Assembly (NCBI GenBank): GCA_027578815.1 | Contig: JANBTH010000001.1 | Coordinates: forward strand, 1 to 64,000 | DNA from: Coemansia sp. RSA 1804 | Lineage: Eukaryota > Kickxellomycota > Kickxellomycetes > Kickxellales > Kickxellaceae | Direction: 5' to 3' | Length of the DNA stretch: 64,000 nucleotides | Shown here: piece after piece, positions 37,541 through 49,150 of the stretch | Layout of the letters: every line of letters begins with the position of its first letter | How positions within the stretch are numbered: the stretch's first letter is position 1 | The notes under the pieces: generated by a model | What the model was told of the DNA's origin: nothing | Databases searched by the model: none | What the model saw: only the letters and a program-made list of their open reading frames with translations | Program-made: the position numbers and the translations under genes

Positions 37541-40417
37541 ATGCTTGGCAAGTACTCGTTCCGCACCCGAGTGAACAGACTGTTTTACGCTGCTGCCTCG
37601 GCCATTCTGCTATCAAACACGGTGATGGCCGTCAAGCGAGACGATTTCAAGACCAGCGACGACATCACCTTCTACTTGCGGCACCAGGAGTTTTCCAGAA
37701 CAATCACGCCGCCAGAACAGCCAGAAGGGTATGAGGCACTGCCAGCGTCGCCCTACAACGTTGTGGAAGACAGTGTGCGTCTTGATGGCCACACACTGGC
37801 AGCCGTAGTGCAGCACAAGAGTGTAAGCGTGCCGCTAAAGGTCGAGGTCCATTTCCTAAAGAACGGCACAATACGTGTGCGTGCGCAGGAGGAGGAACCC
37901 TATGTTGCCAGATACGACGATACCCAGCAACTTGTTCTCCGTGACGAGGGTCATGGCCAGGAGTACGCCTTGGCAGAGGATCTGGAGCACACGCATGAGA
38001 TTGTCGATGGCGTCAGGGTGCACACTGTGCGGTACACCGACAAGAAGAACGCTGCCTTCAGTGTGCGGATAACAGAGAACCCGTGGACCCTGACGTACCT
38101 GCAGAACGGAGTGCCTGTTGTCGAGCTCAACGGCAAAGGGTTCTTCCATCTGGAGCATCTGCGTCCAAAGCCAGACCAGGAGACCATCGACAATGACGCG
38201 ACTGGCGAGTGGAAGGATACGTTCCTGACGTGGACTGATTACAAGGACCGCGGCCCAGAGTCGTTTGGCATGGATATCCGCTTTGTTGGGTTTGAGCACG
38301 TGTACGGCATACCCGAGCACGCAACATCGCTGTCGCTGAAGACAACGGATGGCTCTGATGAAGACGGGTACACCCAGCCGTACCGTCTGTGGAATCTGGG
38401 TGTGTTTGAGCACGAGTTGGACGACCCACTCTCGCTGTACGGAGCAATCCCGTTTATGGCGGCCCACAACACAGCGGCCACGGTTGGCGTGTTCTGGCTC
38501 AATGCGTCGGAGACTCTTGTTGACATCACTCGCGAGAAAAGAAAAGAAGAGGGAGAAGATTCGGGCAGCGTTACCACCCACTGGGTCAGCGAGACGGGTG
38601 TTCTGGATCTGTTCCTCATGCCGGGTCCCACTGTATCTGATCTGTACAGCCAGTACGCGGATCTGGTTGAGCCCACGCCCCTGCCCCAGGAGTTTGCGCT
38701 CGGGTACCACACGTGTCGCTGGAGCTATCTGGACCAGGAGGATGTGCTGACTGTCAGCGACAAGATGCACGAGCACGATATTCCGTACGACGTCATCTGG
38801 CTGGACATTGACTATACCGACGGAATGCGGTACTTTACGTGGGACTACTCAAAGTTCCCGGACCCCATGGCTATGCAGAAGCAGCTGGCCTACGACGGCC
38901 ATAAGCTGGTGACCATCATTGATCCGCACGTAAAGTGCGACCCGGCGTACCACATATGGAAGCAGGGCAGCGAGAACGGATTCATGATCAAGAGCATTAC
39001 CAACAGCAACACCAACAAAAGTAAACCCCCGGCTGACTACAAGGCGTGGTGCTGGCCCAAGGAATCCAACTGGGTTGACTTCCTCAACCCCGACGCAGTC
39101 AGCTGGTACGGCGAGCAGTACCAGTTCGACAAGTACCCGGACTCGACCAAGGATCTGTTCATCTGGAACGACATGAACGAGCCAATTGCCTTCCGGATGC
39201 CAGAAAGCACCGTCGAAAAGGCAGCCACGCACCACGGCGGCTGGGAGCACCGCGATGTGCACAACCTCTACGGAATGCTCAACCACAAGGCCACGTTCCA
39301 GGGCCTTCGGGCGCGCGAATCGCCAGCAAAGAGGCCGTTTGTCCTGTCGCGCTCGTTCTTTGCCGGGTCCCAGCGGTACGGCGCCATCTGGACCGGCGAC
39401 AACACTGCGAGCTGGGGACACTTGCGTGCCTCGATACCAATGGTGCTGAGCAACAATATTGCCGGCATGCATTTTTCGGGCGCCGACGTCGGCGGGTTCT
39501 TTGGAGACCCGGAGCCGGAGCTGCTGGTCCGCTGGTACCAGCTGAGCATCTGGTACCCGTTCTTCCGCGCCCACTCCCACAGATACGCAAAGCGCCGCGA
39601 GCCCTGGCTGTTTGACGAACCGTACTTTTCACTCATCCGCAACTCCGTGCGTGAGCGCTACAGGATGCTCCCGTACTGGTACACGCTGTTCCGCGAGGCG
39701 AGTCTGACGGGGATGCCCATCGTACGGCCAATGTGGATGGAGTTTCCCGCAGACCAGGGCTTGTTTGCCGAGGAGAAGGTGTTCATGGTTGGCCCGTCCA
39801 TCATGGTTGCGCCTGCCATGGATCCAGACTTGACTAAGCCCGTGAGCGTGAGGTTCCCGTCACACGAGAACTGGTACAACATGCACACGCACGAAGCCTA
39901 TCTGGGTCCCAGTCGGCGTCAGTTCGTCGTTGATCTGGCTCAGACCCTCGTCTATGTGCGCGGCGGCTCCATTGTGCCCACCCGCGAGCGCCAGCGCAAG
40001 TCCTCCGCCTTCATGAAGCACGATCCGTTTACGCTCTACGTCTACGTCGGCCACGACGGAACTGCCGCTGGACGGCTCTACGTTGACGACGGCAAGTCGT
40101 ACAGCTACGAGAATGGCAGCTTCATTGAGCGCGACTTCTCGTTTACCAGTGGCAGCCTCGTTTCACGCCCATCCGCACGTACTGTGGACTCTGCTCAGCA
40201 GAGAGAGTACTTGGAGCAGATGTCGGATGTGCTTGTTGAAAGCGTTGTGTTTGTTGGTGTCCAGGCCAGGAGGGTCTCCAGCGCAACTATCACCGTCAAC
40301 GGCAACAGTACGAGCAACCTGCCGTTGGATTACGGCAAGAGGAGAACAGATACAAAGTTCACTATCCACGACCTGTCCGTACTCGTCGGCAGCGACTGGG
40401 AAATTACACTGTGTTGA
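37541..40417 (+). CDS. ROT2: Glucosidase II alpha subunit-like, glycoside hydrolase family 31
   Basis: 958 aa, the usual size for ER glucosidase II alpha. A signal-anchor-like N terminus (about 12-30, LFYAAASAILLSNTVMA) is followed by the N-terminal beta domain and the catalytic barrel. The barrel has YHTCRWSYLDQEDV, DVIWLDIDYTDGMRYFTWD, FIWNDMNEP (nucleophile Asp544) and IWTGDNTASW (acid/base Asp620), followed by GADVGGFFGDPEPELLVRWY. The enzyme trims the two inner alpha-1,3 glucoses of N-glycans during glycoprotein folding, with a beta subunit not seen in this window. No ER-retention signal is expected on this subunit. Start: ATG at 37541 after a short AT-rich leader. Confidence 0.93.
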   Translation: MLGKYSFRTRVNRLFYAAASAILLSNTVMAVKRDDFKTSDDITFYLRHQEFSRTITPPEQPEGYEALPASPYNVVEDSVRLDGHTLAAVVQHKSVSVPLKVEVHFLKNGTIRVRAQEEEPYVARYDDTQQLVLRDEGHGQEYALAEDLEHTHEIVDGVRVHTVRYTDKKNAAFSVRITENPWTLTYLQNGVPVVELNGKGFFHLEHLRPKPDQETIDNDATGEWKDTFLTWTDYKDRGPESFGMDIRFVGFEHVYGIPEHATSLSLKTTDGSDEDGYTQPYRLWNLGVFEHELDDPLSLYGAIPFMAAHNTAATVGVFWLNASETLVDITREKRKEEGEDSGSVTTHWVSETGVLDLFLMPGPTVSDLYSQYADLVEPTPLPQEFALGYHTCRWSYLDQEDVLTVSDKMHEHDIPYDVIWLDIDYTDGMRYFTWDYSKFPDPMAMQKQLAYDGHKLVTIIDPHVKCDPAYHIWKQGSENGFMIKSITNSNTNKSKPPADYKAWCWPKESNWVDFLNPDAVSWYGEQYQFDKYPDSTKDLFIWNDMNEPIAFRMPESTVEKAATHHGGWEHRDVHNLYGMLNHKATFQGLRARESPAKRPFVLSRSFFAGSQRYGAIWTGDNTASWGHLRASIPMVLSNNIAGMHFSGADVGGFFGDPEPELLVRWYQLSIWYPFFRAHSHRYAKRREPWLFDEPYFSLIRNSVRERYRMLPYWYTLFREASLTGMPIVRPMWMEFPADQGLFAEEKVFMVGPSIMVAPAMDPDLTKPVSVRFPSHENWYNMHTHEAYLGPSRRQFVVDLAQTLVYVRGGSIVPTRERQRKSSAFMKHDPFTLYVYVGHDGTAAGRLYVDDGKSYSYENGSFIERDFSFTSGSLVSRPSARTVDSAQQREYLEQMSDVLVESVVFVGVQARRVSSATITVNGNSTSNLPLDYGKRRTDTKFTIHDLSVLVGSDWEITLC

Positions 40418-40745
40418 TCAACATTAACCATATGATTATTCTACTCTATATGATTTACAAGTTCTTTCGTTTTTATCTTGTTCCTAAGTGCTACTAAATG
40501 TAGTAAAATTATCTTAGCTTGTCAGCTTGTGTCTTGCGATTCAACTCTGTGGGGGCTAAAGCCAACACAGGTACAACGCAAAAAACAAGGAATCGAGTGA
40601 GCCAAAGGCAGCTCAGGTATAAAATAGAGCTGCATTCAATGAGCTTTATTTACAGTATGAAATGTACTTTTCCACACACACTGAAGGATAAAAAAGGCTG
40701 GCTTTGCTTTTTAAAATTTATTCACAATACATACACATCAGCTCC
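40418..40745. promoter_or_regulatory. Short intergenic region with TATA box for the next gene
   Basis: GGTATAAAATAG at about 40617-40627 is a good TATA box, about 125 bp before the ATG at 40746. The first half is the 3' UTR of the glucosidase gene. Confidence 0.55.
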
Positions 40746-41021
40746 ATGCATCATCGCTTGACTGTACTTTATGCCATCTGTCTTCTGGCTCTTCCATTTG
40801 TCGTGTCCGCATACTGGATGGACGACGGAGAAAACGACTGCGACGATGGCGGATACCAGCCTCCGTACCGCGAAAACCACTGCCCACGACAGCCTGGATG
40901 CCACCACTTTTATGGCTCTGCAAAATCATCTGGTGTTTCAGATAACCACCTGCTCTTCGTTGTTTCTATAGCCGCAGTTCTTGTTCTTTTCTTTCATATT
41001 AATTCTAAACTAGGCTTTTAG
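40746..41021 (+). CDS. Small secretory-pathway protein, Cys-containing, single C-terminal TM
   Basis: 91 aa from the ATG at 40746 (MHHRLTVLYAICLLALPFVV). A signal peptide cleavable near residue 22 (VSA-YW) precedes an acidic/Tyr-rich lumenal part with Cys 32, 46 and 52 (DDGENDCDDGG, ENHCPRQPGCHHF) and a hydrophobic segment (69-84) with a short polar end. It could be a type I membrane or wall protein. No family recognised. The TATA box at 40617 supports transcription of this frame. Confidence 0.55.
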   Translation: MHHRLTVLYAICLLALPFVVSAYWMDDGENDCDDGGYQPPYRENHCPRQPGCHHFYGSAKSSGVSDNHLLFVVSIAAVLVLFFHINSKLGF

Positions 41022-41124
41022 GCAAGAAGAAAATAAATAAACAAAGTAATGTTTCCTCTTGCAATAAAAACCAAATTAAAAGAATGAAAATAAAAAGAAA
41101 AATATCCCTTCACACCTATTTTTT

Positions 41125-44100
41125 TTACACGGGAGATATGGATGGTTTTGGCGCAATGTTTGGACGAACAAACTTGTGGGCATTATTAGTAGTACCTTTA
41201 GTAGTAGTAGTCGGTTTGCTATCGGAATGTTCGTCCTCTGACACATTCATCGATTGGCGCGATCGGTCCTTGCTGCTGCTGTGCATGACAACATCGCTAT
41301 CATCCTCGTCGTCATCCAGATGATGGCGCTTCAAGGATGGTTGGCGCCCAATAGAGTGCTTGACTGGCTGCACTTGCACTAATGTGTTTCCGCTGTAAGG
41401 ATTGAAATATGAAGACGGACCACCGGTGGTTACCTGCGCTGCAGATTGCTGTTGTTGTTGCTGCTGGTTCTGATTCTGATTCTGTGCAAGGAACGACGCA
41501 AGCCAGATTGGGTTTATCGATGACACGTTCGATTCACCCGATAACGATCGGGGCAAGTTGGAAATTCCCATTGCGCCATCATTGCTGCTGCTGTTTATCG
41601 ATTGCAAATCTGCAAACCCGACGCCATTATTGCTGTCGCCTCCTCCTCCCTGCTCAATAGTGCTGCCAAAAGCCGACGACGGCATTGCGCTCGACATAAA
41701 CGCAGACATAATCTGCTGCCGATTGCTTCTGAATTTGTACATGCTGTCAGCAGCATTGCTGCTATCGCCACTGCTGATCCCAATATTGGATGTCGGAACG
41801 ATGCCTCGAGGCTTGTTGTTCTTTGACATCTTCCGAAGCATTGACACAGCGTTATTCTCGATAGGAGGAGACTGCAACGGCTGTTGCTGCTGCTTCAACT
41901 GAGAAAGACCGCCATCGCCAGAGCTGTTGTTACTGATGGTGTTGCTTTGGACCATCAGGCTTGGATTGAACATGGCCAAATCTTCTGGTGGAATGCGCAT
42001 GTCCGCCGTACCATTTCCGTTCTGTGCGCCGCCAGTGCTACCAAAGTCCTTTGCAACAGACATAATGTCGCTGTAACCGCTCACAGCTCCCACAGCTGCA
42101 CCAACACTACCTTGCTGAACAGTTCCTATACCGGCAATTGCTGAAGTAGTTGACACAACGGCCGCAGTTGAATCAGATGACGAGGCAGTCAACCCCGAAA
42201 CCAAGGCGCCGTTGGTACCTGACACAAAAGCGGGCATACTCACGTTGCCAAATATAGAAATATCCCCGAACGCCGGAAATCCGCCGCTGCTGTCGCCAAA
42301 AGAAAACGCATTCTGCTGAATCATCCGCTGACCACCACCAGCAGAACCCTCAATTTGCTCCTGTTCCTGCTGAGGCCAAGGCTCGGGATCAGACTGCATC
42401 TGCTGATTTTGGACAGAAGCAGCTGCTGCTTTGGACTCGTTTGTGACACTGCCAGCGCCGGTGGTGCCGCTGTTGCTACATACACGTCTGTTTGTGGTCT
42501 TTCTGTTGACATGCGTGCGGATATGTTGGTTGAGGTTGTCCATCCGCGCAAAGACTTTGGCGCAATCTATCATGGGGCACTTGTACGGGCGCTCTCCAGT
42601 GTGCGTGCGGAAGTGACGTTTTAGATGCTCGTGCCGTTTAAACAGCTTGGCGCATCCGGCATATGAGCACACGTAGCGCCTTACATCCTCACCACCTCCT
42701 TCACCGCCGCTAACGTCCCTTTCGGCTCTTTGGTCAAGCTCGTTGAAAGCAGTGCCATCGTTTGCAAAGTTTGCAGAGATAGAATTTCGAAGCTCAAACG
42801 GCTCAGAATCAGATACCATCGCCATACTCGACATTGCCGACTCGGATGTGCACACTGTTGCTGCTGCTGTTTTAGAAGCCTGCTGCGTGCCAGAAAGCGA
42901 GCCAAAGATATCAGGATTGTATTCAGAAAGAGCTTGCTTTTGTTCGGACAACGCGGCTGCCTTTTGATCTTCTTCCATCTTTCCAGCAATCGCATTAACT
43001 GCAGCAGCAGCAACATTTGGGTCGGCAGTGCTGGGAACGCGGTTCAGCAACGTAGGCGAATCCCTATGTGCTATGCGTGCCATGGTTTTCAAGTACGGAT
43101 GGAACCTTGAGAAGCGTGTGGAGCGAGGAGTAGACGTGTGGCTGGGCTTCTGGTTGATCCAGGTCTGCTTCATGGTACCTGCAGTCTTGGACCCATCGAC
43201 ATCAGTCTGCAAACCGCCTGAAATGGCTGCGTTATAAGGAGGGAAGGCCAGAGGCATGTTGCTGTTGTTGCTGCCATATGTGGAAGCCGCGGTGTTTATC
43301 GATTGGCTGGCCAAGGCAACGCCACCGCCAGAGTTATTTGCAGTAGCGAACAGCTTATCGATATCGTCGATGGAAATCGGCTGGATGCCAGCAAAGCTCG
43401 AGTTTCCCGGATTCCTGCTTACTGGTGTGGTAGTAGCCGCTGGCTGCAGTGCAGATGCTATATTGCCGCCACTGAATTGAAGTGCTTCCATCGTTTCTGG
43501 CGTGCCGTTGGGTGACACGCACTGTGCGGTTACAAGCGAGGCTGCTGAAGGGGAGGAGGTCATTGAGTCTGCAACGTTTAAACCTATTGAGCCAATGCCG
43601 CCGACCAGCCCAAGATTTAGATCGACGTTAACCGAAGAACCAGCTGTGCTCGCTCTCATGTCCAAAGACGATTGTTGGCCAAAACCAAACTGTTGCTGCT
43701 GCTGCTGCTGTGACTGGTTTTGAGGCTGGTTTTGAGGCTGGTTTTGAGGCTGGAAAAGAGACTGTGAGCCACCGAAAGAGACACTCTGCGAATTGATGCC
43801 AAAACACGGTGCTTGAATTGCCTCCTGGACGCGACCGCTACTCCCCAGCAGCTGCTCTAGCAATGTGTTAAAGTTACCAATATTATCAGGAGTAACCAGG
43901 GCATTGGGATTCGTGCCAAGCATATCCAAAAGCTCTTTCTCACTAACCACACCCGCATTGGGCGAATGGTGCGGCGTTGGCGTAGGCTGATATTCGTCGT
44001 AGTTTTTACGTAGCTCGGATGCCTTTTTATGAAGCTCGTGGAAGTTGATACCAGTCCAGCTATCGTTAATCGGTATAACGTCTTCAGGGATATCGTATAA

Positions 44101-44218
44101 AGCAAGTGAAGCACTGGCCGATGGCTTGCTTGAATCGCTTGTCACATGAGTTGAGGTCCTTCTGTTTATATATTCGCTTAACGAAGGCTGACGCTGCTGC
44201 GCAGAGGTAACCTCGGCA

Positions 44219-44269
<51 letters not shown>

Positions 44270-45243
44270 CCATTATTAGCGCCATTATACCCTTGGGTGG
44301 TGGCAACAGCAGCAGTAGCGCTATCCGCCATAGTGGCTGTAGCAGTGGTCGTAGTAGCGCTTGCTGAAAAGGCAATGCCGTAGTCATTCGTGTCTGCGCA
44401 GCTACCGTTGCTTTCTGAATAGACAACAGGCTTAATGTCCGACACATCCTCGCCGTTGGAAGACGACACCATAGAGGCAAGCGACAAGGCGGAAGAAACA
44501 GTAGGAATCTGCGAGTGTTGCTTTAAATCCTTTATCGCCGCAGTATTCTCGCCGTTGGAGGCTGCTGGCACATAGGCCGACGATATACGAATCCTGGAGC
44601 AACCAGCGAAAGAAGCCTCATCAGCAGAGGAAGCGGCAGGCTTTACACGGGTATGTGCAGCCAGCGTTGGGGGCACTGAAATCGGGAGCTCAATGCCGTC
44701 GATCTCAACAAGCGAGGTTGGATCGGCCTTTTCGCCAAGCTTAGTGGTCGGCTCAATCCCCATGGCCTCGCGCTTAAGGTCTCGCTCGAGCGCTTCGCGG
44801 AAAAGCAGGTCGTGGGGCACCGAACTCCAGAAGAAAACCTTCTGCTTCTTCTGGGTACGCACGCAATGGTGCTTGTAGAGAAGCTCAAGGAACTCTGACC
44901 TCGGCGGCTCAAGCCGAGCATCGACGCCTGGCTTCAAGCTGCGCAGGTCGCTGAAAACGCCCTCTTCAAACTTTTTCATGTTTACGACGGGGCGCCCGAT
45001 GTTCTGGAAGCGGTGGACAAGCGCACGAATAATATCGGTGGATGTAATGTGGAATTGCGAGTCCCAGCGTACGCATGAGAGCACGTCTCCGTTGTCAAAA
45101 TCAAAGTGGCGAATCGCGCCATGGTGTGTTCCTTGCGCTATATCGGGGTCAACCTCCTCGTCGATTGTTGCCTCGTCGCCGAACAGCGATGGAGCATTAG
45201 CCAAGAACCCGGCTAGGTCTATTCTAGTGCGCTTCATCATCAT
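41125..45243 (-). CDS. STE12: STE12-type transcription factor with C2H2 fingers
   Basis: 1372 aa. The STE homeodomain-like DNA-binding domain spans about 50-162: LSCVRWDSQFHITSTDIIRA, FQNIGRPVVNMKKFEEGVFS, QKKQKVFFWSSVPHD, ALERDLKREAMG. Two C2H2 fingers follow at about 855-910 (CSYAGCAKLFKRHEHLKRH, CPMIDCAKVFARMDNLNQH), the SteA-like arrangement of filamentous fungi that Saccharomyces has lost. Long Ser/Gln/Asn-rich linkers separate them, including a poly-Ser run from (GCT)16 on the plus strand (44221-44268) and Gln runs (about 43690, 41455). Such factors act downstream of the mating/invasion MAP kinase and control mating, hyphal and infection-type development. It is longer than most STE12 proteins (600-700 aa). 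Confidence 0.93.
44221..44268. repeat. (GCT)16 trinucleotide microsatellite inside STE12
   Basis: Sixteen perfect GCT units, read as AGC = Ser on the coding strand, give a poly-Ser tract after ANNG in the linker. Pure trinucleotide runs like this are prone to length change without frameshift. Confidence 0.9.
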
Positions 45244-48200
45244 TACTCGTGCGCGTCAGCAACAAACGCTGATATCTATAGATACAGAAAGAGAGAGAAA
45301 CACCAGGTAGGAAAAAGAAATAAAATAAAAAAGATGGGAATTGTGAATGAATTAGCAAAGTTTTCGCTCTTGTTGGTACAAAATAAAACAGGGGATGAAA
45401 TATAAAACCAAATTCAACAACAGAACCCTGTCTACCTTACCTAGCGTTGACTTGCTTAATTTTCCTTTTGAATAGTAGAATAAAGTGTATGCAACCTTTT
45501 TAATGCAGTTGCCTTCACAGCCACCAAAAAAGCTCTTCAGAATACTCTTGTCTTTAAAAGGATAAAAGAAGAGGAAAAGTATCCTTGATGATTTGGATTC
45601 CCTTCCAGCGTACAACTAACTAACAAGCAGTTGAGGTCAAGAACCAAGCAGCCAAGAAGGAAGAGCTGCTAGTATATGATCCCAAGGTAAAGGAAGAAGA
45701 ATATGCAAAGTACACGTGGGTAAAGTGGATCGAAATAAAGACAGAAAAAAGGGGGGAGACAGAGAGAGCAAGTGGCTGGGTAATAAAGGCAGTAGAGGTA
45801 ATAAGGGAGCAAAAAATATATAAAAAGAAGGGAGAAAAAAAAACCCAAGTGTACGACAGACGGCTAGACGAAAGAAATAGAGCTTTCCTGTATGAACCAG
45901 GAGCTGAGGGTGCGTGAAAATGCTAATAATCACGCCCGCACCCTCCCTTATTGCGTGCCAAAAATAAAACAAAACAAAACAAGACCCCAAGGAACGTTGT
46001 ATGTAATGGAAGCGAGGCGACACAGAAAGAAATAGGAAAACAAGATAGAGAGATAGGAGCTAAAGATAGAGAGAGAAAAAGGGGGGGTTGCTTCTAGTCT
46101 ATCTACAATGCAGAGAAAAAGAAAAAAACAGAGAAAGAGATAATAAGAAAGGGGTGAAAACCTAGCGAGAAATTATTAGTATGCTATAGAAGGAAGAGAA
46201 AGAAAGAGAGAGAGAAAAGACTAGACAAGAGAACCAAAAATAAAAAAAAGATGTCAAAGACAGATGGATGAAGAAAAAATAATATAGTTTTTTCCTAGAC
46301 TATATGAAAGCCATTTTCACCCTTATGTCTCACGGGGATTTCTGGGCACAAGGAATAGCTTTTGTCCGTGTTTATGCAAACAAAGAGTCAAGAAGGAAGG
46401 AAAAGAAGAAAACAAAGGTTTTATTTTGCGAGAAGCGTTGTTTGGCCTGTAGTTTTTCTTTGTTGGCGGGTCTGGGCAGCTGAATAAAACAAGCACGAGA
46501 AAAGGGAAAGGGAGGAAACTTGGTTTGTGAGCGCACCGATGGCAGCGACTGCCGATTGGGCCGGAGATGAGGACGTTTTTTTTCGCTCTTTTTTTCTGAC
46601 CATATGCTCATTTTTATGCTTTCTTTGGCAGGTTGATTGGCAAGGATGGGCCCCCCACAGCATCTCCTTCACAAGCACCCACTCGAGGTTGTTTGGTTGG
46701 CTGGCCTGTTTAGCAAGACTTTCTGCGCGAGGAACCCGAAAGCAAGCAGAACTTTTTTTCACTTTTGAAAGCAGTCAGAGATGTCCCCTTCCCTCTCCAG
46801 TTATCAAATAACAAGAGGGATAAAAAAGAGAAAGCGCCGACATCGCACATGCATGGATGGAAGGAACATGAGGCATGCGTGCAAAAAATAGCGAGAGGGA
46901 GAGTGGGAACACAAACGAAAAAAAAGGCCAGCAACGACATGTGGGTTTGTGTGGAGAGAAAGGAGCGAGGCTGCGATGATAATAGCCTCATTTGGTCAAA
47001 ATAGAGGCAGACACGCAGAAAGAGGGAAGAAGGGAGAGAATAGTCCCTTTAGAGCCAGAGAGGCTGCCGGTTTTTTGCTGAATAGAGCAGCAGAAACAAC
47101 ACACAAGGCAGAAATGGACCCCCCCCTTCCACGAAGAGCGCCCAGCTTGGCTTAAATCGATATCTCTGCTATGACAGAGCAGGCTGGAAGAACAAGCGCC
47201 AAAGGCAGCCGGCGAGGGGTGGCGCTCACTGTCACACACATACGCTGCTGCCCATGTTTTGTTGTATTCTGCTTCAAATGGAGAAAAGAGGAAAGAGGAT
47301 AACGGAGCTGCCAACGCCCACACGCATGCTGCGGTCACTGTAGGGGCTGATTGGACGAACGGAACAGACCAACACTACATGTGTAGCTCTACAATGTTTT
47401 TCTAGGCTGTTGAGAAACTCACCGAGGTAACAGAAGCAGACACGACGGAGGAGGAGACGGAGACGGAAGAGGAAATAGAGCAGTTGTTGAACTCTTTTAG
47501 CTTTGCGCCGTGCTTCCTTTATTCCGGGTTTTGCTGTTGCTGATGATGTTGCGTAGAAAGAAATACGACAATGTACCACTCTTGCTGTCACAATAGAGAA
47601 AAACACTTACTAACAGAAAGAAAGAAAAGAAGGAATAGCTGCAATTTTATCAGGCAAAATAAAAAATGAAAATGAAAAACAACATAGCGGTGTGGTTAGC
47701 ATTGACCACCGCCGAACAAGAAAAAACTGAGCTGGTTCTTCTCTGCGATTTTTTGCAACAAACAAAAAGACGCTTGCAGTTGGAATCAACAGATGCGATT
47801 GGATGTCTCATTGCCGCTCGATTCACCGATGGGTTTCATTTTGCCACAGATTAGTTTTTTTTATCTTTTTCGCAATGTTGGAATGGGATGGTGGTGATGA
47901 TGATGCACGGATGCCAAATCACCGACTTGCAGAGATGCTGCTGCTCTTTATTTTCTTTTATCCTTTTTGGCACCTGCCTCTGTGGATCAATTAGACAGTC
48001 ATCCGAGCAAAGCCAGTTGCTTTTTATTTCCTTTTGCCAGAGAACCAGCGTGGGGTAAAAAAAATAGTTATAAAGGCGTTAGCTAGCCATTTAAAGTGTT
48101 CTACATTTACTTTTTTCCGTTTATTTAGTCGTCTCTAGTTCCAGCTTCTTTTAAGGATAACTTAAATGTTGTCGTTTTCCAGTTGGCAAATCGTTGTTGT

Positions 48201-48868
48201 CTAGCTCCTTTTTGTTATTCTGAACCATAAACGGAAATAAAATAGAAAATAAAACGAGGATGTTCACATCTGTGGGATGACGACACTTGAGAAACCCTCC
48301 CTAGTCACATGAAAACAACTGCAATCCTTTAGATTTCCCATCCTTTTTACCCTTTTTCTCTACAGTCGCTTTTGGATGTGCAAAACATAGGTTGGTTTGT
48401 GCCAAAGAAAAGAAAAGGGATAATCTGTGGACTTTACTATTTATTGGGAAAACACATATTGGACATGTTAACAATGCAGGTATTGTAAAAAAAAGACTCT
48501 GTTTCTTTCTGCGCTTTTACTTTTGGCAAGGATATTATTGTAAAAAAACAAAAGAAAGGAAGAAAAAAGAACAATATTGAACATTCGATATTATACATTT
48601 ACTAAAAAATACCCAAATTAATATGTCCTGTTTTAGAATGTCTGCCATATATTACCAACATGCATTGTAAAAAGTGCAAGTAAAACTACTGCTACCATAT
48701 ATTAGTTTTTCTTTCCTTTCATCTCCTGATGGTATAAAAGGACAAGAAAACTGTTGTGGAGCAAACCAAATTGTTATTATATTGTGTCTTCTACATCGCA
48801 CTAGCTTATACTTTATTACATCCTCAGAAAAACTTCAGGAAAAGCATAACGCAGAACATACAATAAAC
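45244..48868. other. 3.6 kb intergenic region upstream of STE12
   Basis: The longest gap in the window. 45640-46300 is strongly purine-rich on the plus strand (GAGA, AAAGA and AGAGAGA runs). 46370-47160 has mixed composition with several incidental ORFs. 47403-47540 reads as an acidic frame after a TTTTTCTAG acceptor-like site but leads nowhere. Such a long upstream region suits a highly regulated developmental gene. A 70-bp segment at 48260-48330 recurs at 49445-49510. TATAAAAG at 48733-48740 serves the next gene. Confidence 0.5.
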
Positions 48869-49150
48869 ATGGGCACGTTTGAAGATGTTGTAAAAGAATC
48901 GTCCCTGCTCAGATTTATTCCAAAGAAAAAGAATGATCCTCTGGACCTTTTGAGAGAGGGGAGAAAAGCTAGAGAGGCAAAGGAAGAGAAAGAAAAGAAG
49001 AAGGAAATGAAGAAGAAAGAAAAGAAGGAGAAGGAAAAGAAGAAGGGAAAGAAAGAAAAGGAAAAGAAGACTGAGGTTAGCGTGAGTGCGTCCAACTCTA
49101 CCATTACCAACTCGTCTGTTGGAAGCAAAAAGCAATTAATGAAAAAGTAA
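48869..49150 (+). CDS. Small Lys/Glu-rich protein with MGTFEDVVK start
   Basis: 93 aa from the ATG at 48869 (the frame is open upstream, but that part lies in the leader after the TATA box at 48733). MGTFEDVVKESSLLRFIPKK is followed by a Lys/Glu-rich charged helix (about 32-70) and a Ser/Thr/Asn tail ending KKQLMKK. It probably forms an extended charged helix. The N terminus (TFEDVVK) and the TATA-leader-short-ORF layout resemble the tandem small genes at 59-62 kb (SFTDVWK, TFAELLK); membership of one family is a hypothesis. No known domain. Confidence 0.5.
   Translation: MGTFEDVVKESSLLRFIPKKKNDPLDLLREGRKAREAKEEKEKKKEMKKKEKKEKEKKKGKKEKEKKTEVSVSASNSTITNSSVGSKKQLMKK

Noticed and set aside
46527..46811. 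Plus-strand ORF of 94 codons in the STE12 upstream gap
   Set aside because: Trp/Phe-rich composition from mixed low-complexity DNA, no motif or promoter support.
47403..47540. Acidic exon-like frame after a TTTTTCTAG site
   Set aside because: Glu/Thr run comes from GAGGAG/ACGGAG repeats and the end is Cys/Phe-rich; no partner exon could be identified.
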